Shown: piece by piece, positions 34,454 to 43,100 of the stretch
Numbering within the stretch: the stretch's first letter is position 1
Layout: each line of letters opens with the position of its first letter
Source of the DNA: Microbacterium terricola
GTDB taxonomy: Bacteria; Actinomycetota; Actinomycetes; Actinomycetales; Microbacteriaceae
NCBI RefSeq assembly: GCF_027943945.1
Contig: NZ_AP027141.1
Location: forward strand, 2,356,001-2,420,000
Reading direction: 5' to 3'
DNA: 64,000 bases
Made by a program: the position numbers and the translations under genes
Notes under the pieces: model-generated
What the model was told of the DNA's origin: nothing
Database searches by the model: none
The model's input: the letters and a program-made list of their open reading frames with translations, nothing else

Positions 34454-35065
34454 TCAATGAACATCGGTGAGCACGGTGGCGATTTGTCGGCGGATGTTCT
34501 CGAAGAGCACCTCCGTGTCGGCAGCGATGTTGGTGCTCGCGCTTAGCGTGACGTACATGATTGCGGAGCTGATGCGGGCGATTGTCGCCGCCCGCTCGTG
34601 GTCGATTCGGTGCCGGGTGGTGAGGGTGTCGACGATGCTGGTCTCAGTTCTCGCGACGATCTCCAGCGCGGCGGCGTGGTGGGGCTCGGCGGGGTCGCCG
34701 AACACCATTTCGCGTAGGTATGTGCGGCCGTTCTCCACCTGGGTGCGGTTGCATTCGATGATCGGGCGCAGGTACGCCATGACGGCGTCGACAGCCGTCG
34801 GGGCGGCGGACGCTGCGGCGTGACCTCGGTCGAGCGCGGCGGCGTAGTTCGCGTTCTGGACGAGCAAGAGCAGTTCGCCCTTGGTCTTGGCGTAGAGGAA
34901 CAGGGTACCGGTGCCGATGTCGGCGGCGTCGGCGATCTGCTGGGTCGTGACATCGTCGACCCCGCGCTCAGCGAACAGCTTGGAAGCCGCGGCCATGATC
35001 CGCTCGAGCTTCTGCTGCTTGTTGCGTTCGCGTCTGCCCATGTGCGGCTCGCTCGCCGGCATCAT
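34454..35065 (-). CDS. TetR-family regulator
   Basis: 203 residues. The HTH lies at about 10-55: RIMAAASKLFAERGVDDVTT, then QIADAADIGTGTLFLYAKTK. The C-terminal domain (YLRPIIECNRTQVENGRTYL) binds an unknown ligand. It is divergent from an SDR and quinone oxidoreductase pair, with a palindrome in the shared promoter (35085-35100). Confidence 0.93.
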   Translation of the reverse strand: MMPASEPHMGRRERNKQQKLERIMAAASKLFAERGVDDVTTQQIADAADIGTGTLFLYAKTKGELLLLVQNANYAAALDRGHAAASAAPTAVDAVMAYLRPIIECNRTQVENGRTYLREMVFGDPAEPHHAAALEIVARTETSIVDTLTTRHRIDHERAATIARISSAIMYVTLSASTNIAADTEVLFENIRRQIATVLTDVH

Positions 35066-35084
35066 CGTGCCCTCCGAAATAATT

Positions 35085-35100
35085 ACTGACTATGCTCAGT
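35085..35100. promoter_or_regulatory. candidate TetR operator
   Basis: ACTGA (35085-35089) and TCAGT (35096-35100) form an inverted pair around CTATGC, in the middle of the divergent space, overlapping a TATGCT that could be a -10 element. Confidence 0.5.
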
Positions 35101-35173
35101 TATGAGTCTAGTCGCGAGTTCGCGATCAGTCCCATCCTTCCACCCGCTCACTGCTTGCTCGAAGAGGACCGCC

Positions 35174-35887
35174 GTGCCTGATCTCACCTCATCCGTTGTC
35201 CTCGTCACCGGCGCGAACGGGGGCATCGGCACCCAGTTCGTACGCAAAGCGCTCGAGCGCGGCTCGAGCAAGGTGTACGCGACCGCCCGCAACCCGCGCG
35301 AGTGGGACGACCCTCGCGTGGTTTCGCTGCGATTGGATGTCACCGATCAGGAATCCATTGCTGCGGCGGTCGCCGCGGCACCGGACGTGACAGTACTCGT
35401 GAACAACGCGGGTATCTCCCCGTCGACAGCGAGCCTTCTCAACCTGTCCGAGGATGAACTGCGGGAGGGCATGGAGACGAACTTCTTCGGTCCGCTGCGC
35501 CTTGCCCGCGCGTTCACACCTGTCCTGGCCGCCGCGCCCGGCGCAGCGCTGATCAACATCCACTCCGTGCTGAGCTGGTTTGCGACGGCCGGGGTGTACA
35601 GCGTGTCCAAGGCGGCGCTGTGGTCTGCGACGAACGCGCTCCGCCTTGAACTCGCACCCAGCGGTGTGCACGTCGTCGGCGTGCACGCCGGGTGGGTGGA
35701 CACCCCGATGGCCGCGCACACATCCGGGCCGAAACTCGACCCCGCGGACCTTGTGCGTCAGGTGTTCGACGCCGTCGAGGCCGACGAGTTCGAGGTGCTG
35801 GCGGATGAGGTGTCGACACAGGTCAAGGGGGCGCTCTCGGCTCCGATCGAAGCGCTCTACCCGCAGCTGGCCTCCGCGACCCGCTGA
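35174..35887 (+). CDS. short-chain dehydrogenase/reductase (SDR)
   Basis: 237 residues from GTG 35174. Rossmann motif VVLVTGANGGIGTQFV, NNAG motif VTVLVNNAGISPS, and active-site Tyr/Lys in VYSVSKAAL; the Ser is in NIHSVLSW. This is the classical SDR arrangement. Substrate unknown. It lies 58 bases before a quinone oxidoreductase gene and is probably controlled by the divergent TetR. Confidence 0.93.
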   Translation: MPDLTSSVVLVTGANGGIGTQFVRKALERGSSKVYATARNPREWDDPRVVSLRLDVTDQESIAAAVAAAPDVTVLVNNAGISPSTASLLNLSEDELREGMETNFFGPLRLARAFTPVLAAAPGAALINIHSVLSWFATAGVYSVSKAALWSATNALRLELAPSGVHVVGVHAGWVDTPMAAHTSGPKLDPADLVRQVFDAVEADEFEVLADEVSTQVKGALSAPIEALYPQLASATR

Positions 35888-35945
35888 CCGCGGCACTCCC
35901 GCAACTGGGCCGACAACGACATCACGACAACCGAAGGAACTGAAC

Positions 35946-36941
35946 ATGAAGGCATTCACCATCGCCGGGTACGGTCTGCCGCTGCTGGCGGCCGACCTCC
36001 CCGAACCGACACTGGGCGCGCACGACGTGCTCGTCGACGTGAGGGCAACAAGCATCAATCAACTCGACATCAAGATCGCGGAAGGCGCATTCAAGGCCTT
36101 CCTCCCCCACCCGTTCCCCCTGACACTGGGGCACGACGTTGCGGGGATCGTGACCGCGACCGGCGCGAACGTGACCCGGTTCACGACCGGTGACCGCGTC
36201 TACGGGCGCGTCCGAGACGGACGAATCGGCACCTTCGCGGAACGCATCGCGGTCGCCGAAGACGACCTCGCCGTCGCCCCCACCTCGATCAGCCTCGAGG
36301 AAGCGGCATCCCTTCCGCTGGTCGCGCTCACCGCCTGGCAGGCGCTCGTCGAACTCGGCAACGTGCAACCCCGGCAGAAGATCCTCATCCACGCCGGCGC
36401 CGGTGGCGTCGGATCCATCGCCATCCAGATCGCCAAACACCTCGGAGCCATCGTCGCGACGACCGTCAGCGCCGCCAACGCGGATCTTGCCCGCAGCCTC
36501 GGCGCCGACATCACGATCGACTACCGCACCCAAGACTTCGAGAACGAACTCACCGGGTTCGACCTCGTCCTCGACAGCCTCGGCGGCGAGAACCTGCACA
36601 AGTCACTCCGCGTCCTCCGCCCAGGCGGACGCGCCATCGGCATCTCCGGCCCACCCACCCCAGCCTTCGCACGCAGCATGGGCGCGAACCTCATCGTCCG
36701 TGCGGTGATCTCCCGGCTCAGCGCCATGACCCGCAGGCACGCCCGCACCCTCGGTGTCGACTACGACTTCCTCTGGATGCGCGCCAGCGGCGAACAGCTT
36801 ACAAAGATCACGGACCTCGTCGACACCGGCATCATCCGCCCGGTCGTCGCCCAGACCTACCCGTTCGAGCAGACCCCCGAGGCTCTCGCCGCACTCACCA
36901 CGGGAGGCCACCCCGGCAAGATCGTCACCCACCGCGACTAG
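35946..36941 (+). CDS. NADP-dependent quinone/zinc-type alcohol dehydrogenase-like oxidoreductase
   Basis: 331 residues, ATG with GAAGGAAC upstream. MKAFTIAGYGLPLLAADLPE, then the GroES-like core (HPFPLTLGHDVAGIVTATGA) and the NADPH-binding HAGAGGVGSIAIQIAKHLGA near 145-165. It belongs to the MDR superfamily. The partner SDR upstream suggests a two-step reduction or an oxidative-stress module, parallel to the NmrA-quinone reductase pair at 25159-27088. Confidence 0.93.
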   Translation: MKAFTIAGYGLPLLAADLPEPTLGAHDVLVDVRATSINQLDIKIAEGAFKAFLPHPFPLTLGHDVAGIVTATGANVTRFTTGDRVYGRVRDGRIGTFAERIAVAEDDLAVAPTSISLEEAASLPLVALTAWQALVELGNVQPRQKILIHAGAGGVGSIAIQIAKHLGAIVATTVSAANADLARSLGADITIDYRTQDFENELTGFDLVLDSLGGENLHKSLRVLRPGGRAIGISGPPTPAFARSMGANLIVRAVISRLSAMTRRHARTLGVDYDFLWMRASGEQLTKITDLVDTGIIRPVVAQTYPFEQTPEALAALTTGGHPGKIVTHRD

Positions 36942-37147
36942 CCACACCACCTACCGCCGCGCTCAGCCCCGACCAACAGACCGCAAGGCGAATGCGACGC
37001 GCCCCACCTTCGGGCGTGCCCGCAAGAGGATCCACCAGGGGAGTCTCCGATCGCTTCAGGCCAGGTTGCTGCCGCTGCCTGACGATCCGTTGTGTTGAGT
37101 CTTGACCGTTTCCGTAGGAGTGCTGGTCGTTCAGAATCCCGGGCAGC

Positions 37148-37984
37148 TCAAACTGACCGCTGAAAGAAGCCCGCTTGGTAGAGCCGCTCGAGCCGACGCA
37201 CCGTGAAGGGGTGCGACCTCTGCAGTTGCGCCAGTCCGACCCAGAAACCCCTCAGCTTCGTGGCCTGCCGAAGCAGCTGGCCGATGTCCACGACGTTCTC
37301 GGTGTAGCGTCCTGACGCTAGGAGCACCAGTCCCGTCTCACCGTTAGGCGACAGATAGGCACCGTGCCGGTCGCTGGAGTACTCGCGCAGCCGTGACAAG
37401 GTCGGTCCGAGCACTGGGATGATTCCGGAATAGGCGATCGCAATCTGGTACCAGAGCGACACGTGATGCAAGCGAATGTGACCCAATTCGTGCCCGAGGA
37501 TGAACCGCAGACCGTCCCGGTTGTTGTTGTAGAGGTTGACGAACAACTCGTTGGACAACACCACGTAATCGTGACCGGTCGCTTGTGCCGCAAACGCATT
37601 CAGGGCGCCGTTGCCGTTCGTGAGATAAATGTCCGGCCGGCGGGGTAGACCTAGGGCAGTTGCGAATTCGTCGGCGGTCTGAAAGAGCTCTGGAAACTGA
37701 CTGGGTGACAGCTCGACGGCAGTCCCCCGAACGGACGCGCGTTGAATCTCTCTGATTGCGATCAGGAAGGGGACGAACAGCAGGAGGCCGATGTAGGCCG
37801 TGCGGATCGCTGGCGCCCAGCCGGTGTCTTTGAGTCGCTCCGGCAAGAACGGCAGGAACCAGGCGAGGTTGACGATCAACGCGACAATCAAGACGTTCAA
37901 GACGACCATCAGGACGAAGAACGGAACCTCTGCCGGGTGTCGGAGGGACCGCGCCGGTTGTGGCTGCTCTGCACGGGGCGACAT
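37148..37984 (-). CDS. M48-family membrane metallopeptidase
   Basis: 278 residues. Two N-terminal membrane segments (about 20-45, VLMVVLNVLIVALIVNLAWF, and 65-85, TAYIGLLLFVPFLIAIREIQ) precede the catalytic domain with the zinc motif ILGHELGHIRLHH (about 163-175) and the third ligand in EYSSDRHG. This is the HtpX/Ste24-like arrangement. Codon use is less G/C-rich than in most neighbours, so it may be acquired. The role, membrane-protein quality control or bacteriocin-like processing, is not decided by context. Confidence 0.9.
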   Translation of the reverse strand: MSPRAEQPQPARSLRHPAEVPFFVLMVVLNVLIVALIVNLAWFLPFLPERLKDTGWAPAIRTAYIGLLLFVPFLIAIREIQRASVRGTAVELSPSQFPELFQTADEFATALGLPRRPDIYLTNGNGALNAFAAQATGHDYVVLSNELFVNLYNNNRDGLRFILGHELGHIRLHHVSLWYQIAIAYSGIIPVLGPTLSRLREYSSDRHGAYLSPNGETGLVLLASGRYTENVVDIGQLLRQATKLRGFWVGLAQLQRSHPFTVRRLERLYQAGFFQRSV

Positions 37985-38161
37985 CGAGGGCTCCTCCCGT
38001 CCCTGCGGATAAAACGCCTCACACTATCGCGACCCGGTGGCGTATTCGCGACATAGATCGCCCGCCGGGGGTGTCGCTTTCGTTCACCGACGCTTGTGGA
38101 CCCCCTCGATCAACGACCACTGAACATCCGAGATGCGTCTGGGGCCGCGACTCTTGACGCC

Positions 38162-38974
38162 TCAGGGCGTCATGCGGATTTCGCCGCCGATCGTCGCGCC
38201 GGTCGAGACGACCACATCACCGTCTTCCGACTCGATGACGTTGCCGGTGATGACAGCGGTCCTTCCGACGCCGATGCTGCCGCCCCCCAGCTCTCGGGCC
38301 GTTCCGTTCACACGACCGTGCACGACGAGTGCGCCGAGGTCGTGCTCGATGACGTCCCCGGTGGTGCCGGTGGGGTCGGTGGTCCTGCCCTTCACGTATT
38401 TGTCGACGTAGAGATTCCCGCCGTCATACTCAGCCACGCGGCCGCGGACTGTACCGAGAACCAGGACGTTGCCGGAACCTTGCTCCTTCACGTTCCCGTC
38501 GACGGTCCCACGCACGGTGAGGGCGCCGGCGTCGGCTTCGGCAATCGCGCCGCGGACATGACCGTTGACCGACAGGTTCCCAGTGCCCTGCTCGGAAACG
38601 TCTCCGCGGACCTCGGATCCCTCGTAGATGGCGACGCCTCCAGCGCCTGTCTGGCGGACATCTACGACGACGGTCGCGCGGACGATGCTGATCGCGCCGT
38701 CGGTGACGCGGACGGACTGGGTGACGACCGACCCACCGCGCAGCGTCACGTCACCGGTCACGATCAGGTTCCCGGACACTCTTGCGCCCGCGCCGACGAC
38801 GACGTCGCCGTGCACCCTCAGGTCACCGACGTACGTCGTGCCCTTCGGGACGGTGAAGTCACCTTCGTGCACAGAAGTGGCGGCGTTCGCGGCGGCGGGA
38901 AGGCCGACAGCGAGCAGGGCGGCGCAGGTGGCTACGGTCAGGATGCGAGATATTTTCAACGTCGTGCCCTTCAT
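38162..38974 (-). CDS. secreted beta-helix-like repeat protein (bactofilin-like repeats)
   Basis: 270 residues from ATG 38974 (MKGTTLKISRILTVATCAAL). A signal peptide (residues 1-32, ending AANAA) leads into repeats of about 18-20 residues: VGDLRVHGDVVVGAGARVSG, then NLIVTGDVTLRGGSVVTQSV, RGAIAEADAGALTVRGTVDG and so on to the end. The V-x-G-x-V pattern suggests a parallel beta-helix, as in polymer-forming bactofilin-like proteins, but secreted. Function unknown; probably surface or envelope associated. Confidence 0.75.
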   Translation of the reverse strand: MKGTTLKISRILTVATCAALLAVGLPAAANAATSVHEGDFTVPKGTTYVGDLRVHGDVVVGAGARVSGNLIVTGDVTLRGGSVVTQSVRVTDGAISIVRATVVVDVRQTGAGGVAIYEGSEVRGDVSEQGTGNLSVNGHVRGAIAEADAGALTVRGTVDGNVKEQGSGNVLVLGTVRGRVAEYDGGNLYVDKYVKGRTTDPTGTTGDVIEHDLGALVVHGRVNGTARELGGGSIGVGRTAVITGNVIESEDGDVVVSTGATIGGEIRMTP

Positions 38975-39038
38975 GGCTTGCCGGGAACTCCGTTGACCCG
39001 ATCTACCCACCGTAACCCGCGGCTCACGGCCTCGCTCT

Positions 39039-39323
39039 TTAAGGCCCGTAACCAACGACGAAGTCTGGGCCGAGCTCGTGTTGAACCCGCTCGACCAGAG
39101 CCAGTCCCTCGCGTCGGAAGTCCCGCTCGGCCTTCATCCTCTGGAAAAACGATTGGGAGCCATCTTCGCCGTACGTATCGTTCCAGCTGAGAAGGTCGGA
39201 TACGAGCTGGCGCGATAGAGGGAGCGACGAAGGACTGAGCCCTCCTGGCGGTCGCCCGGGCGTGCGTTCCCAGATAGGGAAGGCGTGGTAATCAGCCATT
39301 ACCACCACTCTTCGCGGCGTCAT
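39039..39323 (-). CDS. small conserved-type protein, function unknown
   Basis: 94 residues from ATG 39323, chosen for TAGGAAAC 3 bases upstream; ATG 39299 (MADYHAFPIWERTPG) is an alternative. The chain (YHAFPIWERTPGRPPGGLSP, then SRQLVSDLLSWNDTYGEDGS) is aromatic-rich and soluble. Not recognised. It ends 65 bases past the stop of the secreted repeat gene. Confidence 0.6.
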   Translation of the reverse strand: MTPRRVVVMADYHAFPIWERTPGRPPGGLSPSSLPLSRQLVSDLLSWNDTYGEDGSQSFFQRMKAERDFRREGLALVERVQHELGPDFVVGYGP

Positions 39324-39330
39324 GTGTTTC

Positions 39331-39729
39331 CTATCGGTCGGTCTCGCCCATCGATGCGATCTGGATGAGGTTGCCGACGGTGTCATCGAAAACGGCGGTC
39401 GTCATCGGTCCCATGCTTGTCGGCGGCTGGACGAATTCGACGCCGTGGGCGACGAGCCTGTCGTATTCGGCCTGCACATCATCCACGGCGAAAGACGTCC
39501 ATGGGATGCCGTCAGCCACTAGGGCGTCGCGGAAGGGCGCGACGGCGGGATGGTCGGCCGGCTCCAGCGAGATCTGCATGCCGTTCGGGTCGTCCGCCGA
39601 CGCGACGGTCAACCAACTGTGCTCGCCCATCGGTATGTCGGCGGCCACGACGAACCCGAGGACGTCGGTATAGAACGTGAGCGCCGTGCGCTGGTCGCTG
39701 ACGAAGATGGACATCACGGTGATCTTCAT
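39331..39729 (-). CDS. VOC (glyoxalase-like) protein coupled to ArsR
   Basis: 132 residues from ATG 39729 (MKITVMSIFVSDQRTALTFY), with GAGGAAAC upstream and an ATGA overlap with the ArsR stop. Core: FYTDVLGFVVAADI, then DPNGMQISLEPADHP and FDDTVGNLIQIASMGETD. Translational coupling to ArsR suggests an inducible detoxification enzyme or binding protein. The metal or substrate is unknown. Confidence 0.92.
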   Translation of the reverse strand: MKITVMSIFVSDQRTALTFYTDVLGFVVAADIPMGEHSWLTVASADDPNGMQISLEPADHPAVAPFRDALVADGIPWTSFAVDDVQAEYDRLVAHGVEFVQPPTSMGPMTTAVFDDTVGNLIQIASMGETDR

Positions 39730-40016
39730 GGTGTTTCCTCCTGCTGGTACTGCGATGGCCACCGCTCGGCGATCTGCGCGAGCGGACGGGTGTCGAGAGT
39801 GAGGATCCGGTAGCGTCCACGACGCTCTGAGTGGACGAGGCCGGCCTGCTCGAGCACGTCCAGATGCTGCGAGATCGCCTGACGTGTAGAACCCAGGCCG
39901 TGACGCATCGTCAGGCGCCCGCACAGTTCGAACAGCGTCTGCCCATTTCGATCGACGAGCTCATCGAGGATGGCGCGGCGGGTACTGTCGCTGAGCGCCT
40001 GGAAAACGTCCGCCAT
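39726..40016 (-). CDS. ArsR-family regulator
   Basis: 96 residues (MADVFQALSDSTRRAILDEL). The winged helix spans about 10-80: GQTLFELCGRLTMRHGLGST, then RQAISQHLDVLEQAGLVHSE and RRGRYRILTLDTRPL. No obvious Cys pair for metal sensing is present (one Cys in the recognition region), so it may sense an organic molecule. It probably represses itself and the coupled VOC gene. Confidence 0.92.
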   Translation of the reverse strand: MADVFQALSDSTRRAILDELVDRNGQTLFELCGRLTMRHGLGSTRQAISQHLDVLEQAGLVHSERRGRYRILTLDTRPLAQIAERWPSQYQQEETP

Positions 40017-40185
40017 GCCGTCACAATAGGCAAGTATCCGCTTGCATGTCAACCACCGACCTACTTTGGCAGGATGCGTGGAGAGGCGAGACCGCCGCGA
40101 TCGAGCGCAGAGACACGATCTCCGAACGGGAATCGGTGCGCGGCTGTTCTCGCCGTTCCCGCCACACTCACTAAGAGGCCACCTG

Positions 40186-40632
40186 ATGGTGGCCTCCCAC
40201 ATCGAGGAGCCACCTTTGCTCAATTCGGATCTCGATCCTGTCCGGTACGAATGGCGCGGATCGTTTGGCAACCAAGAAGTCAACGCCCTGCACGCTGAGG
40301 CGTTCGAACACCGACTCGCCGACGTCGACTGGGATGGCCAACTCGGTCGCCTCAGCCTCGGCTGGGTGACCGCCCGCGACGACCAGGGACTCGTCGGCTT
40401 CGTCAACATCATTTGGGACGGCCTCGTCCACGCGTTCGTCCAGGACACGATCGTCGCAGTTCGCGCACGGCGGCGAGGTGTTGGGGTCCGGCTGATCGAA
40501 GTGGCCCGCGATTCCTCCGCAGCCGCAGGATGCGAATGGCTGCACGTCGACTTCGAACCCCATCTCACAGACTTTTACTTCGACGCCTGCGGGTTCGCGC
40601 CAACGAACGCGGGGCTCATGAGACTCCGCTGA
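40186..40632 (+). CDS. GNAT-family N-acetyltransferase
   Basis: 148 residues from ATG 40186. The acetyl-CoA motif region is IVAVRARRRGVGVRLIEVAR (about 85-105), with the R-x-x-G-x-G core R-R-R-G-V-G, followed by CEWLHVDFEPHLTDFYFDAC. GNATs acylate amines; the target is unknown. The start is set by AAGAGG upstream but could be a later codon. Confidence 0.9.
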   Translation: MVASHIEEPPLLNSDLDPVRYEWRGSFGNQEVNALHAEAFEHRLADVDWDGQLGRLSLGWVTARDDQGLVGFVNIIWDGLVHAFVQDTIVAVRARRRGVGVRLIEVARDSSAAAGCEWLHVDFEPHLTDFYFDACGFAPTNAGLMRLR

Positions 40633-40642
40633 AGGAGCCTCG

Positions 40643-41908
40643 CTAGCCGCCGAGGACGCGGTCCAGTTTCGCGAAGGTACGACGCCAGCCGTCGGCGTAG
40701 TCGTGATCCGATGCACCACGGAGTTCACGGTGCACGAAACGCATTCGCGTTCCGGTTCCATCCCCCGCGAGGACGATATGCACTCGAGACGGCGTGTTGG
40801 TCTCGCTGAGCCACGACCAGGTGAACTCCAGCTCAGTCGGCTCGTCGACGCGGAGGTACTCGCCGCTGCTGGTGTGAAGGTCGCCGCTGGAATCTCGGAA
40901 TGAGATGTCGAAACGGCCGCCTGGTCGCACGTCGAGGGCCGCCGACGTGACGACACCATCGGGGTCGGAGCCCCACCAGAGACGCATAATCTCTGGATCC
41001 GTCCAAGCGCGCCAAACGTCCTTCTGGCTGGCGTCGAAGCGGTGATCCACCGTGATCGACGTTGCGGGCTCCACGGGCTGGGCGCCTGTCGCGACCGGCC
41101 GATGCGGCATGTTCGACCACTGGCTCCATGATCCGGGATACACGGCCACCTCGATCCCCGATGCCGCCCCGGCGAGCGCTGTGTGTGCGGCGGTGATGCC
41201 TGAGCCGCAGTAGGCGGCGACGGCCGTTCCGGCTGTGACCCCGACGCTCTCGAACGCTGCTCGGATCGTCGCCGGCGACGCGAAGCTGTCACCGGCGAGC
41301 ACGGCGTCGGCGGGCAGGTTCATCGCGCCCGGGATGTGCCCCGCCACGGGATCGTACGGCTCGATCTCACCCCGGTAGCGTTCGGGCGCGCGGGCGTCGA
41401 TCAGCACGCCGCGCCGCGGCCAGGCGGCGGCCTCGTCGATCGAGAGCCCGCCGCCGGGGTTGTCGAGCAGGATCGATCCCCGGACGGGTTCGACCTCGCC
41501 CGTCTCGAGAGGCAGTCCGGCCGCCCGCCACGCCGAAAGACCGCCGTCGAGCACCCGTACGTCGACGACGCCCGCGCCGCGCAGCAGCCACCACGCGCGC
41601 GCCGCGGCGACCGAGCGATAGTCGTCGTAGACGACCACCGCATCGCCATCGTGGAGACCCCATCGACGGGCGGCATTCTCGAGCGTCTCCCGCGATGGCA
41701 GCGGATGCCGTCCGTCAGACGGGGCGCCGTGCGTCGCGAGTTCCGTGTCCATGTCGACATACACCGCGCCCGGGATGTGTCCCGCCTCATAGTCCGCGCG
41801 ACCGTCCGGCTTGTCGAGCCGATAGCGGACGTCGAGGAGACGGATGCCGCCTCCGGCCTCGAGCAGCTCAGAAAGGTCGTCGGCAGAGATGAGCGGAGAG
41901 CGGGACAC
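40643..41908 (-). CDS. rhodanese (tandem) - SRPBCC/AHSA1 fusion protein
   Basis: 421 residues from GTG 41908 (VSRSPLISADDLSELLEAGG). Residues 1-270 are two rhodanese domains: GIRLLDVRYRLDKPDGRADY, then GHIPGAVYVDMDTELATHGA, and the active loop AAYCGSGITAAHTALAG (catalytic Cys about 232) with GHIPGAMNLPADAV before it. Residues about 280-421 form an AHSA1-like SRPBCC domain (ATSITVDHRFDASQKDVWRA, then LWWGSDPDGVVTSAALDVRP). The frame is continuous with no start signal between the parts. The rhodanese part should transfer sulfur from thiosulfate or 3-mercaptopyruvate; the fused hydrophobic-ligand fold is unusual. Confidence 0.8.
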   Translation of the reverse strand: MSRSPLISADDLSELLEAGGGIRLLDVRYRLDKPDGRADYEAGHIPGAVYVDMDTELATHGAPSDGRHPLPSRETLENAARRWGLHDGDAVVVYDDYRSVAAARAWWLLRGAGVVDVRVLDGGLSAWRAAGLPLETGEVEPVRGSILLDNPGGGLSIDEAAAWPRRGVLIDARAPERYRGEIEPYDPVAGHIPGAMNLPADAVLAGDSFASPATIRAAFESVGVTAGTAVAAYCGSGITAAHTALAGAASGIEVAVYPGSWSQWSNMPHRPVATGAQPVEPATSITVDHRFDASQKDVWRAWTDPEIMRLWWGSDPDGVVTSAALDVRPGGRFDISFRDSSGDLHTSSGEYLRVDEPTELEFTWSWLSETNTPSRVHIVLAGDGTGTRMRFVHRELRGASDHDYADGWRRTFAKLDRVLGG

Positions 41909-41972
41909 ACCTGCATCCTCACACGGCGTCGGGTCGCACGCATCGAGTACTGAAGCCGGATACCGTTGCCGC

Positions 41973-42509
41973 ATGTTCTGGCGGACGTACGGCTCGGTGA
42001 TCGGATGGATGCTCGGCGTCGGGATCGTGGTCGGCGGACTGTTTCTGTTCGTCGTCTTCGGCTGGCTCGTCCCGCCTGACCGTGGCGAAGAGTCGGTCAT
42101 CGTGGTGCTTCCCGCGTACGGCGGGTTCTTCGGCGCGCTCACCGCGGCATCCGCGAGCCTGACGTACGCAACCTGCCTGGCGCTGTGGACGCGGCGCAGA
42201 CGTCGCTCGATCGCGTCGCGCGCGTGGGTCGGCGGGCTCTCGTCAGCTGTCGGTGCGCTCGGGTTCTGGCTGATCTTCGGGTTCGTGCTGAGCGGGCCAT
42301 ACGGACTGGCGGTCTGGGGTGCGATGCTCGGCGGTGCATCCGCCATCCTTGCCATGTCGGTCGCAGTGCCACTCACCGTTCGCGCGGCCCGGCGTGCACG
42401 AGAGCAGCTACGCGGTGGCGAGAGCCTCGACGAAGCGTCCGTCGACGAGATGGACGACTCCGTGCACGCGCGGGAGGTGGACGAGGTCGTGGGTGACCAG
42501 CAGCGTTGA
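41973..42509 (+). CDS. predicted four-helix membrane protein
   Basis: 178 residues from ATG 41973 (MFWRTYGSVIGWMLGVGIVV). Membrane segments are seen at about 8-33, 45-65 (VLPAYGGFFGALTAASASLT), 86-106 (GGLSSAVGALGFWLIFGFVL) and 112-135. The C-terminal 40 residues are soluble and acidic, and overlap the 3' end of the convergent ABC ATPase gene by 102 bases. No motif gives a function. Confidence 0.6.
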   Translation: MFWRTYGSVIGWMLGVGIVVGGLFLFVVFGWLVPPDRGEESVIVVLPAYGGFFGALTAASASLTYATCLALWTRRRRRSIASRAWVGGLSSAVGALGFWLIFGFVLSGPYGLAVWGAMLGGASAILAMSVAVPLTVRAARRAREQLRGGESLDEASVDEMDDSVHAREVDEVVGDQQR

Positions 42510-43100
42510 CGTGTCCAGCTCGTCGGTCAGCCGCAGGATGAGCTCGATGATGCTGGCTCCGCGTTCCTGGTCGAGAGCACTCGTCGGCTCGTCGATCAGC
42601 AGCACGCTCGGGTCATTCATCAGCGCTCGAGCAATGTTGACGCGTTGACGTTGCCCACCAGAGAGCTGGTGCGGCCTCTTATCGCCCTGGTCCTTGAGCC
42701 CGACGGCATCCAGAAGCACTCCTGCGCGGGCGGCGGCCTGGGCGCGGTTGCGTCGGCTGTGCCGGGCGCCGAGCTCGTTCATGACCGTCAGCTGTTCGCG
42801 GGCGGTGAGCGAAGGGATCAGGTTGGATTGCTGGAAGACGATCCCGATGCGGTCTCGGCGCAGTTCGGTTGCGTCGCCGGCGTTCAGCATGGTCGCGTCG
42901 ATGTCGTCGATCAGGACCTGCCCGGAGTCCGGTCGGATCAGGGTGGCGGCGACGGCGAGGAGGCTGGACTTGCCCGAGCCACTCGGGCCGGTGATGCCGG
43001 TCACCGTTCCCGGGTGAGCAGTGAGCGACACGTCGTCGACGGCGGCGATGCGGCTCTCCCCATCAGGGAACGTCAGGGTGATGTGGTTCAGGCGGATCAT
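42408..43100 (-). CDS. ABC transporter ATP-binding protein (MacB/LolD-like)
   Basis: 230 residues. Walker A GITGPSGSGKSSLLAVAATL, Q-loop GIVFQQSNLIPSLTAREQL, signature LSGGQRQRVNIARAL, Walker B PSVLLIDEPTSALDQ and H-loop LLVTHDLVHLP. It overlaps the permease gene by 4 bp, so the two form one transporter. The C terminus is short. Such systems often export lipids, peptides or antibiotics. Confidence 0.96.
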   Translation of the reverse strand: MIRLNHITLTFPDGESRIAAVDDVSLTAHPGTVTGITGPSGSGKSSLLAVAATLIRPDSGQVLIDDIDATMLNAGDATELRRDRIGIVFQQSNLIPSLTAREQLTVMNELGARHSRRNRAQAAARAGVLLDAVGLKDQGDKRPHQLSGGQRQRVNIARALMNDPSVLLIDEPTSALDQERGASIIELILRLTDELDTSTLLVTHDLVHLPRVHGVVHLVDGRFVEALATA

